Shown in pieces: positions 6,270 through 14,300 of a stretch of 15,139 nt of DNA. Position numbers and translations under genes: made by a program. Each line of letters opens with the position of its first letter. The first letter of the stretch is position 1. Source of the stretch: an uncultured Eubacterium sp. (GTDB lineage Bacteria; Bacillota; Clostridia; Peptostreptococcales; Anaerovoracaceae); NCBI GenBank assembly GCA_937966095.1, contig CALCKF010000011.1, positions 1 through 15,139 of the forward strand. The letters are read 5' to 3'. The notes under the pieces were generated by a model that was not told the origin of the DNA, made no database searches, and saw only the letters and a program-made list of their open reading frames with translations.

Positions 6270-7157
6270 TTATTTGAAAAGCTGTGCGGCAAAATCATAC
6301 AGGGATCTTTTCCACACACTGTTATCATGGCCTCCGGGCATGTCATGGAATATGTGGTTGAGCTTTTCGCTTTTCATTATGTCATGAAGCCTGTACGTGA
6401 CGCTGCCGCACCTGTTGTCCGATTTTCCTACGCAAAGCATGAGCAGTCTGAAATCAGAAGTATCTTCAGGCAGCCTGAGTGTCTCAAGCAGCGGATCCCA
6501 TTTACCTCCATCTCCTTTATGCCCCAGAACATATGCAGATGAAAATACCCCTACATATCCGAACAGGTCAGGGTATGTGAAGGCTGTATAAAGTGCATTT
6601 CGTCCTCCCATAGAGTTGCCTGCTACAGCCGTATTGTCACGTCCTTTTTTCACAGGATAGCGGCTTTCTATTACAGGCATAAGGTTTTCAACAACTTCGC
6701 GTCCGGTAAGATCATATGCCTTTTCTTTATCATGCGGCAGAAGTCCGCAGGTGCTTTCTTTCTCATTTACTGCACTGTTAGGGCATACTACGATCATTTC
6801 ATTGGCAATACCCTTGTACTGAAGATTTTGAAGTATTATATCTGCTGACTTGTTTTTCCATGACATGTGATCACCGTTGAGCCCGTGGAAAAGATAAAGG
6901 ACCGGGTACTTCCTGTTTCTGCTGTAGTTTGCCGGCAGGAATACCGTGGCATGTCTGTATGTGCCCGTGATCTCTGACTTGTATGTGATGGTTTCGGGAG
7001 CCCTGTAATAATATCCGGACATTTTTATGTCCGGTATCGCCCCAAGCTGCCGGGTATCGTTCTCAGTGGTCTTCCCGCTGCTTTTGGCGGGAAATGAAAG
7101 ACATGTCGATAAAAGTATAATGATAGCTAAATACAGTACAGGTCTGTTACGGTTCAT
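6270..7157 (-). CDS. Secreted putative esterase (alpha/beta hydrolase, PF00756-like)
   Basis: This 295-aa esterase D/feruloyl-esterase-like hydrolase has an N-terminal signal sequence (hydrophobic about residues 6-24). The fold signatures are YPVLYLFHGLNGD (84-96, oxyanion region) and the nucleophile elbow GNSMGG, with Ser182 as catalytic Ser. Asp247 (in VGKSDNR) and His277 (in GGHDNSVW) are the likely triad partners. It should cleave an ester outside the membrane. Substrates of this family include phenolic and acyl esters of polysaccharides, and the sequence does not settle which. The start has a GGGAGGG SD just upstream on the minus strand. A near-consensus promoter lies at 7190-7218, and the M29 gene ahead of it has its own terminator, so it is probably transcribed alone. 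Confidence 0.88.
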   Translation of the reverse strand: MNRNRPVLYLAIIILLSTCLSFPAKSSGKTTENDTRQLGAIPDIKMSGYYYRAPETITYKSEITGTYRHATVFLPANYSRNRKYPVLYLFHGLNGDHMSWKNKSADIILQNLQYKGIANEMIVVCPNSAVNEKESTCGLLPHDKEKAYDLTGREVVENLMPVIESRYPVKKGRDNTAVAGNSMGGRNALYTAFTYPDLFGYVGVFSSAYVLGHKGDGGKWDPLLETLRLPEDTSDFRLLMLCVGKSDNRCGSVTYRLHDIMKSEKLNHIFHDMPGGHDNSVWKRSLYDFAAQLFK

Positions 7158-7174
7158 ATGTTTCTCCCTCCCAT

Positions 7175-7218
7175 ATCATCTTTCAGATGATTATACAGGA
7201 AGAAAATATACATGTCGT
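7175..7218 (-). promoter_or_regulatory. Promoter of the esterase gene with a dyad at the start site
   Basis: On the minus strand, ACGACA (7218-7213) and TATAAT (7195-7190) are separated by 17 bp. A perfect inverted repeat, ATCATCT (7175-7181) and AGATGAT (7185-7191), overlaps the end of the -10 and the predicted start point. It could be an operator. The promoter is well supported; the operator role is inferred. Confidence 0.7.
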
Positions 7219-7270
7219 TTAAGGAATATTTAATATTTATTAAGATTTGATTTTCTGTATATAATGATAT

Positions 7271-7299
7271 AAAACCCTGCGGATAAATATACCGCAGGG
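7271..7299 (-). terminator. Terminator of the M29 aminopeptidase gene
   Basis: CCCTGCGG (7275-7282) pairs with CCGCAGGG (7292-7299) around a 9-nt loop. Read on the minus strand, the stem is followed by TTTTAT. It separates the aminopeptidase gene from the esterase gene. Confidence 0.85.
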
Positions 7300-7327
7300 C
7301 AGATATCCCGATGATATGACGGGAACA

Positions 7328-8437
7328 TTATTTGAGATTTTCAGGATTCAGGCATTCCAGCTCCGGCAGAGTGAAAATACCGTCTTTTCTGATCAGGACA
7401 TCATCAAAGTATATTTCTCCTCCGCCGTATTCTTTCCTCTGTATCATGACAAGATCCCAGTGTATGGCGGATTTGTTGCCGTTAGGAGCATCTTCGTATG
7501 ACGCACCCGGTGTGAGATGGAAGCTTCCGGCGATCTTTTCATCGAACAGAGTATCTTTCATAGGGTGGAGGATGTAAGGATTTACTCCTATGGCAAACTC
7601 ACCGAAGTATCTGGAACTGTCGTCTGTATCAAGCAGCTGATTTATTCGCTCATCATTGTTTGATGTGGCCTTGACGATCTTCCCGTCCTTGACTTCAAAG
7701 ACTATGTTCTCATAAGTAAAGCCCTGTTCTTCTGAAGGCGTATTATATGAGATGATGCCGTTCATTGATTCCCTTACCGGAGCAGTATATACTTCTCCAT
7801 CAGGAATGTTACGTTCGCCGTCGCATTTTACAGCAGGTATGTCTTTTATTGAGAAGGTCAGATCTGTCCCCGGACCCTTGATCGTTACCTTGTCGGTCCT
7901 GTTCATCAGATCTACCAGAGGGTCCATAGCTTTGCTCATCTTTTTATAGTCGAGTGTGCATACATCGAAGTAGAAGTCTTCAAATGACTCGAGGCTGCTT
8001 CCGGCCAGCTGTGCCATTGAAGGATTAGGATATCTCAGTACAACCCATTTTGTCTTATCTACCCGGTAATTCAGGGTAGGTCTTGTGATCTTGCTGTACA
8101 TATTGAGTTTTTCAGCAGGAACGTCAGAAAGTTCGGAAGTGTTGTTCCCTGCTCTTATGGCGATATAGGCCTGCATCCCCTTCATCTGTGCCAGCTGATA
8201 TTCGTTCATGAATTCGAGCTGCTCCTCGCTGCATCCCATAAGGATCTCCCTTGTCACGGAAGAGTCCCGTATTTCAGTATAAGGCATACCACCCTTTGCA
8301 TATACATTCTTGATTATCTGTCTGACAAGATCTCTGCAGCATTCGCCTTCATATGATATAAGGATCTTTTCTCCCTTACGTATGTCGCATGAATAGTCTA
8401 CAAGAAGATCTGCCAGTTTTCTGATTCGTCTGTCCAT
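7328..8437 (-). CDS. M29-family metallo-aminopeptidase
   Basis: This 369-aa cytoplasmic aminopeptidase of the thermophilic aminopeptidase (AmpS/AmpT-like) family is of near-standard length. The family's metal ligands and active-site residues can be matched in order: Glu215 (in PDGEVYTAPV), Glu280 (in FGEFAIGVNP), His307 and Tyr314 (in HLTPGASY), and His326 and Asp328 (in IHWD). These enzymes use a two-metal centre to release N-terminal residues from peptides, and the usual role is peptide turnover. No signal peptide is present. The start is supported by AAGGAGG 5 nt upstream on the minus strand. It is divergent from the lipid kinase gene across 100 bp and has its own terminator at 7271-7299. 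Confidence 0.93.
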   Translation of the reverse strand: MDRRIRKLADLLVDYSCDIRKGEKILISYEGECCRDLVRQIIKNVYAKGGMPYTEIRDSSVTREILMGCSEEQLEFMNEYQLAQMKGMQAYIAIRAGNNTSELSDVPAEKLNMYSKITRPTLNYRVDKTKWVVLRYPNPSMAQLAGSSLESFEDFYFDVCTLDYKKMSKAMDPLVDLMNRTDKVTIKGPGTDLTFSIKDIPAVKCDGERNIPDGEVYTAPVRESMNGIISYNTPSEEQGFTYENIVFEVKDGKIVKATSNNDERINQLLDTDDSSRYFGEFAIGVNPYILHPMKDTLFDEKIAGSFHLTPGASYEDAPNGNKSAIHWDLVMIQRKEYGGGEIYFDDVLIRKDGIFTLPELECLNPENLK

Positions 8438-8484
8438 AATTTCCTCCTTGTCATATACTGTTTTTTGTCAATTTCCTATAGCGT

Positions 8485-8513
8485 ATTATACCCTAAATGT
8501 GGTATTTTTAAAA
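8485..8513 (-). promoter_or_regulatory. Probable promoter of the M29 gene
   Basis: A consensus TATAAT on the minus strand (8490-8485) lies about 50 nt before the M29 start, with a poor -35 (TTTTAA, 8513-8508) at 17 bp. The plus-strand gene may use TTGTCA (8465-8470) with a -10 overlapping the same AT-rich box, so the two divergent promoters could compete. The plus-strand assignment is uncertain. Confidence 0.5.
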
Positions 8514-8537
8514 GAGTGTAATGATTTGGAGGAGCAT

Positions 8538-9491
8538 GTGAAATATTATTTTGTGATCAATCCTGCTTCCGGAACGCGGAAGAACAGGGAGAAAATGCTG
8601 GAGGCGATAAGATCAGTCTGTGAAGAGGACGGTATAAAATGGGAAATATATCTCACTAAAGAGGCAAAAGACGGAGAAAGGTTCGTAAGAGGGATATGTG
8701 AGAAACACAGAAACTCGGGTAAAATGCTGCGTATATATGCATGTGGCGGAGACGGCACAATAAACGAAACGGTCAATGGCGCATATGGATTCGATAATGT
8801 GGAGATAGGTGCGATACCGCTAGGTACCGGCAATGATTATATAAGGAATTACGGAGACGCTGAGCATTTCCTTGATATCAGAAGGCAGCTGCGCGGCATC
8901 TCACGGTACAGCGATCTGATAGGATACAGAGCCGGATATGATGGAAGAACTACTCAGAGATACTGCGTAAACATGTTCAATATAGGGTTTGACTGCAATG
9001 TGGTCGATATGACATCGCGAATAAAGCAGCTGCCTTTTGCGAAGGGGCCTCTGGCTTATCTCATATCCGTTGCCATAATACTTATAAAGAAGAAAGGTGC
9101 GGATCTCAGGATAGAGTATCCTGACGGAGAAGTGATAGACGGAAGGATACTTTTGATCGCTATAGCAAACGGATGTTATTGCGGCGGCGGAGTCAAGGGA
9201 GTGCCTTACAGTATCACTGATGACGGGATGATGGATGTCAGTGTCGTCAGAGATGTGACGCGGCGGTTTTTTGTAAGGCTTTTTCCCAGTTACTCAAAGG
9301 GGATACATTTGGAAAATGAAGAGATGCTGAGAAAAAACGTGATAAGATATACGAAGGTAAGGGGTCTTACAGTTGTGGCCAACGGTGAAAGCCTGAGACT
9401 TTGCACGGACGGTGAGATAACCACTCAGAAAAAGATAGAGTTTTTTGTAGCTGATGACGGCTTCAGGTTCATAGTGCCTGAAGGACTGTGA
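8538..9491 (+). CDS. Diacylglycerol kinase family lipid kinase (DagK/YegS-like)
   Basis: This is a 317-aa lipid kinase with the DAGK catalytic domain (PF00781 type). An N-terminal YYFVINPASGTRKN strand-turn is followed by the nucleotide-binding GGDGTINE motif at residues 70-77 and the PLGTGND motif at 94-100. The C-terminal half matches the beta-rich lipid-binding domain of YegS/DgkB proteins (GRILLIAIANG, DDGMMDV). A likely role is phosphorylating membrane diacylglycerol back to phosphatidic acid; other lipids are possible for this family. There is no transmembrane helix, so it should act at the inner membrane face. The start is GTG 8538 with GGAGGAG at 8528-8534. An in-frame upstream start at 8448 lacks an SD and would run through the divergent promoter region. 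A hairpin terminator follows at 9498-9525. Confidence 0.9.
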   Translation: MKYYFVINPASGTRKNREKMLEAIRSVCEEDGIKWEIYLTKEAKDGERFVRGICEKHRNSGKMLRIYACGGDGTINETVNGAYGFDNVEIGAIPLGTGNDYIRNYGDAEHFLDIRRQLRGISRYSDLIGYRAGYDGRTTQRYCVNMFNIGFDCNVVDMTSRIKQLPFAKGPLAYLISVAIILIKKKGADLRIEYPDGEVIDGRILLIAIANGCYCGGGVKGVPYSITDDGMMDVSVVRDVTRRFFVRLFPSYSKGIHLENEEMLRKNVIRYTKVRGLTVVANGESLRLCTDGEITTQKKIEFFVADDGFRFIVPEGL

Positions 9492-9497
9492 TCGTGT

Positions 9498-9530
9498 TTT
9501 CCCGGGAAATCATGTTTCCGGGAAATATTT
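9498..9530 (+). terminator. Hairpin terminator after the lipid kinase gene
   Basis: TTTCCCGG (9498-9505) pairs with CCGGGAAA (9518-9525), extended inward by three more pairs including one G-U. The following tract (TATTTG) is only weakly T-rich, so termination may be partial. Confidence 0.6.
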
Positions 9531-9540
9531 GTACAGACTA

Positions 9541-9569
9541 TTGAAAATACCGGGTTCCGGTGGTAATAT
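9541..9569 (+). promoter_or_regulatory. Promoter of the anion permease gene with a spacer dyad
   Basis: TTGAAA (9541-9546) and TAATAT (9564-9569) are separated by 17 bp. The spacer holds the inverted repeat ACCGG (9549-9553) and CCGGT (9557-9561), a possible operator. The start would be near 9576, leaving a leader of about 55 nt. Confidence 0.55.
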
Positions 9570-9629
9570 CTATCTCGGCGGGCATTTGGCCTCTATGATT
9601 TTTACATTAACGGGGGATTGATATATACC

Positions 9630-10841
9630 ATGATGAATATGGCATTGTGCCTGAAAAACATTCTGAACAAAGATAAGGTGCTGAGCATTGCCGTCATACT
9701 GGCAGTGCTTTCTGCATTTGCGGTAAGACCGGACAGCAGTTATATAGATTACATAGATTTCAGGACACTGGCTATACTGTTTTCCCTGATGCTGGTGATG
9801 GAAGGTATAAAAAAAACGGGATTTTTTGACATGGCGGCAAAACGTATACTCTCGAAAGCAGGGAGTATACGGCAGCTGGTGGCACTTCTGATAATGATGT
9901 GCTTCTTTTCCAGCATGATCATAACCAATGATGTAGCTCTGATAACATTCGTTCCTCTGACTATCGCAGTGCTGAATATGCTGGGAAGGGAAATGAAGCT
10001 CAAGTGGATCATACCGGTGATAGTGATGCAGACGGTAGCAGCAAATCTGGGAAGCATGCTGACGCCGATAGGAAATCCCCAGAATCTTTACCTCAGCGGA
10101 CAGGCCGGCAGCGGATTCATCGGATTTGTCATGCTTATGCTGCCGCTTACAGGTATATCATTCATTATGATAGCTATATGGAACATCATCAAATGCAGAG
10201 GTGAAAATGAAGCGATCACTGTATCCTTCAGAAAGATATCAGAAGGAAGGGGCTATGAGATAGAGCCCAAGCAGAATGCGGACGGAGCATCAGTTATTGC
10301 TGCTGATAACGGCGAAAAGAAAATGCCGGTATATATCGTGCTTTTCGTCATATGCGTTCTTGCGGTGGCAGGAATCATAGACTACAGGATAGCATTCGGC
10401 GCTGTGCTGCTTCTGACGGCGGTAACTGACATCAGTGTGCTTAAAAGAGTGGACTATACACTGCTGCTTACATTTACGGCTCTGTTCATATTTATCGGCA
10501 ACCTGGGAAGGATAGAAATTTTCAGCAGTATTATAGGGAATATAGTTGGAAACAACGAGATAATAGCCGCTGTAGTTGCCAGCCAGCTGATAAGCAATGT
10601 GCCTGCAGCCCTGCTGTTATCCGGATTCACTCATAATTATACGGCTCTCATAATAGGTACAAATATCGGAGGACTTGGTACCATCATCGCATCCATGGCG
10701 AGCCTGATATCCTATAAATATGTTGCAAGAGAAGAAAAAGGGCTGTGTGGCAGGTATATGGTGTATTTTACGGCAGTAAATACAGCCTTCCTTGCTGTGA
10801 TGATAGCTTTTGTCACTGCATGCAGAGCGATGCTGCTGTGA
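9630..10841 (+). CDS. ArsB/NhaD/CitMHS-superfamily anion permease
   Basis: This 403-aa polytopic membrane protein has about ten hydrophobic segments in two halves split by a hydrophilic loop (about 190-232). It has the superfamily's paired re-entrant motifs: TND at 99-101 with GSMLTPIGNPQN at 141-152 in the first half, and SNVPAA at 322-327 with GTNIGGLGT at 343-351 in the second. The superfamily moves anions such as citrate, other dicarboxylates, arsenite or silicate, or exchanges sodium and protons. The substrate cannot be named here, and no arsenic or citrate genes lie beside it. The start is uncertain: ATG 9630 or 9633, preceded by a GGGGGA purine run at 9612-9617 that is a rather distant, poor SD. 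An in-frame TTG at 9618 sits too close to that run. It has its own promoter and terminator. Confidence 0.85.
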   Translation: MMNMALCLKNILNKDKVLSIAVILAVLSAFAVRPDSSYIDYIDFRTLAILFSLMLVMEGIKKTGFFDMAAKRILSKAGSIRQLVALLIMMCFFSSMIITNDVALITFVPLTIAVLNMLGREMKLKWIIPVIVMQTVAANLGSMLTPIGNPQNLYLSGQAGSGFIGFVMLMLPLTGISFIMIAIWNIIKCRGENEAITVSFRKISEGRGYEIEPKQNADGASVIAADNGEKKMPVYIVLFVICVLAVAGIIDYRIAFGAVLLLTAVTDISVLKRVDYTLLLTFTALFIFIGNLGRIEIFSSIIGNIVGNNEIIAAVVASQLISNVPAALLLSGFTHNYTALIIGTNIGGLGTIIASMASLISYKYVAREEKGLCGRYMVYFTAVNTAFLAVMIAFVTACRAMLL

Positions 10842-10882
10842 ATAGTAAAAATCACATGATATGGTATTATGAAAATCATTTT

Positions 10883-10923
10883 ACGGCCTGTAGGCAAATG
10901 TGTCTGCAGGCTGTTTTCTGTTT
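10883..10923 (+). terminator. Terminator after the anion permease gene
   Basis: Positions 10883-10894 pair with 10903-10914 (core GCCTG with CAGGC; three G-U pairs) around an 8-nt loop, followed by TTTTCTGTTT. Confidence 0.8.
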
Positions 10924-10955
10924 AAGCAACCGTGCAAAAAAATAATGATTATAAA

Positions 10956-11041
10956 CTGTCATACGGTGTGACAGATCATCGCGTGACAGGAGAAAGCTAT
11001 AAAGGTAAAACCTTGAAATTTCAACGAATATATGATATAAT
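10956..11041 (+). promoter_or_regulatory. Strong promoter with clustered dyads before the large glucosaminidase
   Basis: TTGAAA (11013-11018) and TATAAT (11036-11041) are 17 bp apart, with an extended -10 TGA at 11033-11035. The -35 is part of a perfect 12-bp palindrome, TTGAAATTTCAA (11013-11024), abutted by AAGGT/ACCTT (11002-11014). Further upstream, CTGTCATA (10956-10963) and TGTGACAG (10967-10974) form a dyad, and TGACAG occurs again at 10984-10989. These are plausible activator or repressor sites. The start would be about 11048, giving a leader of roughly 330 nt. Confidence 0.7.
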
Positions 11042-11377
11042 ACTAAAAATATCATGCTTAAAAAATATGGACAATCATTAGAAAAAGTGGATTACTGATT
11101 TATAATTATGTAAACAAAGATAGCGTGTATAATACTATTTTTCAGATATATCCGTTTGAAACGTTAAAATATAACGGCTGGGAAGAAAAGCCGGATCCGC
11201 GGAAACGGTTTTGTGAAAAGAAAAGGGATCACATGAATGCACAAAAAACGTTTACATAATTATATTCTGTAAACAATGCTGTGCCGTAGAAAAATATTTT
11301 TTTACAAAAAACATTACTTCAGGAATCATAATTCTCATTAAAAATTTTCTAGATGTGTTGCTAAAAGGAGGAAAAGG
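11042..11377 (+). promoter_or_regulatory. Long structured 5' leader of the large glucosaminidase gene
   Basis: No real gene is seen here. GTTTACA at 11250-11256 can pair with TGTAAAC at 11268-11274 in a local hairpin extended by GCACA/TGTGC (11239-11243 with 11280-11284). Alternatively, the larger segment 11250-11264 can pair perfectly for 15 bp with 11101-11115. The two folds exclude each other. Between them lie smaller stems CGGCT/AGCCG (11175-11179, 11189-11193) and CCGTTT/AAACGG (11152-11157, 11203-11208). Seven T follow at 11297-11303. I could not match it to a known riboswitch class. A second TATAAT at 11128-11133 has no good -35. Confidence 0.45.
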
Positions 11378-14300
11378 ATGATGAAAAATCGAAAGAAGAG
11401 ACGGACAGCTCTTGCGGTGATACTGTCATTGTGTCTGATCATAAATGGGGCTCAGGTCACAATGAGCAGCGCAGCCGAAAACGAAAGCGGAGCCGGGGAT
11501 GGTGCTGTTACAGATGTGATTGCTCCTGAGACTGCATCTGAAGCAGACACACAGGAAGTTCTTGCGGATGAGAACCGGAACAGAGAATATACGGTGATGG
11601 ATGAGAATGGTAATATAACAGAGGCGGAGCCTGCCGACGGAACTGTGCCTGAACAGAACTCGTCCAATTCTGTGACTTTGTTCAGAAGCAGAGCCGCCAC
11701 ATCAACAGCCAAGGTTGTGAACTTCAATACGAAGGGAAATGCTGTAACAAATTATACAGATGCAGCGACAGGAGAGGCAGGATACACAAATGGAGCATAT
11801 GGTGCCGACGCAGCTTATCTCGGGACAAGCGGCAGCAAGGTAAAGTTCATGATGTCAGGTGTAATAGGTTACGTTGATGCCAGCGATGTTCAGGTAATAT
11901 CACTAAGTCAGGCGAAAGTAGTAAGCGGATATTATGTTTCCGGCGGCAGACTCATCCATGGTATCGTATGCGATATGACAACACCGGGATACAGGACGAC
12001 ATTAGATAATGGTGCAGCGCCGTCGTATCTTAAGAGCGGAGTTACATACTACAGTTATGACGGACATTATTTTTATACCGATTATGCAACGATGCTGTCC
12101 GATTATCAGAGCAATGTAAGAACAAATTCGGTGAATCCGGACGATCCTTACTATAATTACTATCAGTATCTGCCGATGAGAAGCACTACTTCCTACAGCA
12201 GCAGTACATTCAGCTCGATAATAAACAGTAAGGCTTCAGCATCATCCAAGATGTACGGAACAGGTTCGACATTCATTTCAAACCAGAATACTTACGGTGT
12301 GAACGCATTGATCATGGCAGGCATAGCTGCCAATGAAAGTGCATGGGGCACCAGCTGGATCGCTGCCAATAAGAATAACCTGTTTGGTCTCAATGCCGTG
12401 GACAGCTCTCCGGGAACGAGTTCTAATACATATGGAAGCGTCAGCTCATGTATATCAGATTTTGCCAACGGATGGATGTCGAGAGGTTATCTTGATCCTG
12501 ATGACTGGAGATATTGTGGCGGGTTCCTGGGAAACAAGGAAAGCGGGCTCAATGTAAAGTATGCTTCTGATCCTTACTGGGGTGAAAAGGCCGCAAATAT
12601 CGCATATGCATTGGACAAGACTCAGGGCAGCAAAGACTACAATAAATACACCATAGGTATCAAGGATACAGTGGAAACATCGGTTTTGAATGATATACAT
12701 TATGTTAATGTAAGAAATACAGCTACTACGGCATCTTCATCTACTGTACTTTATAATACAGGAGGATCGACAAGTTATTCAGTTATAATTTTAAGTTCAT
12801 CCAAGGATAATGGATTTTACAAGATACAGAGTGATGGAGTACTTAACAGCAGCAGGACCTCTATAGCAAGCGGTACAGGTAATTACAGTTTCAGCAGCAT
12901 GTATGCGTACATATATTCGGATTACGTAGAACCGGTGAATGATGGAACAGCAACTGTGACAAAAACACTGTCTTCCATAGAGATAACGAAGCCGCCTTCA
13001 AAGACAGAATATACAGAGGGCGATACATTCAGCAAGACGGGAATGACGGTGACAGCCAAATACAGTGATGGGTCTACGGCAGACGTCACAAGCAAAGTCA
13101 CTATAAGCCCAAGCGGAGCTCTTAAAACATCCGATAAGAGCGTAACTGTGACTTATACTGAAAACAGTGTTACAAAAACTGCTTCACAGGCAATAGCCGT
13201 AAAGGCAAAGCCGGTTGTAACATCAGTAAGCATAAATCCGAAAAGTATTACACTCAAGCAGGGTGAAAGTCAGAAATTCAGTTTCCGTGTAGAAGGGGAG
13301 AATAATCCTTCTGCTGATGTAACATGGACAGTAAGCGGAGCTGTCAGCAAGGACACTGTCATAGATGATACAGGTATGCTCAAGATAGCGGATGATGAAA
13401 GTTCTGAAACTCTGACAGTCAGGGTGACTTCGGTCTATGATGAGGATAAATATGCAGAAGCCACAGTAGCAGTAGAAAAAACGGAAACAGAAAAGCCGGG
13501 CAGTGAGACGACAGATCCTGATGATTCAGAAGACCAGGATCAGTCTTCCGGTACTGATGCAGAAGATAAGGAAACAACTATTTCCATAGAGAACGGTTCA
13601 GATGAAGCAACGAAAATAGCGGAAATAGCAGTTTCGGCAGTGTTCGGTGAGGGAGCAAGGCTTGATGTTATTGAGATAACAGAAGACAAGCTCACGGAGG
13701 AAAACAGTTCTATCTCATATGATGAGATGCTGGCTCCGGCAGCTGGTATGGATGAAGTGCTAGGTGTTTATGAAATATCGGTTGACGGAACATATGAAGG
13801 AGATCTCAAACTTACTTTCACAGTAGATGAACAATATGAAGGCTGGGATGCACTGGTGCTTCATTATGTAGAGGAAGATAAGAATGAGACAGATGCTGGC
13901 TCAGATCCGCAAGTCTTCTGTGAAAAATACGATACTGAAGTAGAGAACGGAAAGATCACGGTTACAGTGGATAGCCTGTCTCCATTTATCCTTGGAGTAA
14001 GTGATCCTGGTAAACCGGAAAGCGGGACAACAGGTGATGGAGCGAGTGGAGGCGGGACCACCGAAAAAGATCCGCCTGCAAATGGAGGAAATGAGGGTAA
14101 CGGTGAAAATAATGGAAATGCCGGCAACTCTGGTGGAAATACGGTACAGCCGTCACAGCCTGAAAATGGGGATTCTACCGGTAAACCTTCTGTAAAAGAG
14201 GATGGAAGTGATTCGAGAGAATATCTGGATACCCTCATAAAGTATGCGGAAGAACTTGATTACAGCAGATTTACCGAAGATACAGCAGATGCTGCCAAGA

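Noticed and set aside
7095..7157. Lipoprotein signal in the esterase (LSTC at residues 16-19)
   Set aside because: Thr at the -1 position is not accepted in a normal lipobox. An ordinary signal peptide is more likely.
8448..8537. In-frame start at 8448 for the lipid kinase
   Set aside because: It overlaps the divergent gene's SD and promoter region and has no SD. GTG 8538 has GGAGGAG and starts directly at the conserved domain.
11054..11098. 14-codon ORF (ATG 11054 to TGA 11098) as a leader peptide
   Set aside because: It has no SD and no run of regulatory codons, and it starts within a few bases of the predicted transcript start.
11156..11169. CcpA cre site (TGAAACGTTAAA)
   Set aside because: It is one base too short between the TGAAA and CG parts of the cre consensus and lies far downstream of the promoter.
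11042..11377. Known riboswitch (c-di-GMP-II or ydaO-type c-di-AMP)
   Set aside because: A GCGGAAAC word and a GCAC/GTGC stem superficially recall c-di-GMP-II, but the conserved pseudoknot and core segments are missing. No ydaO core motif is visible.
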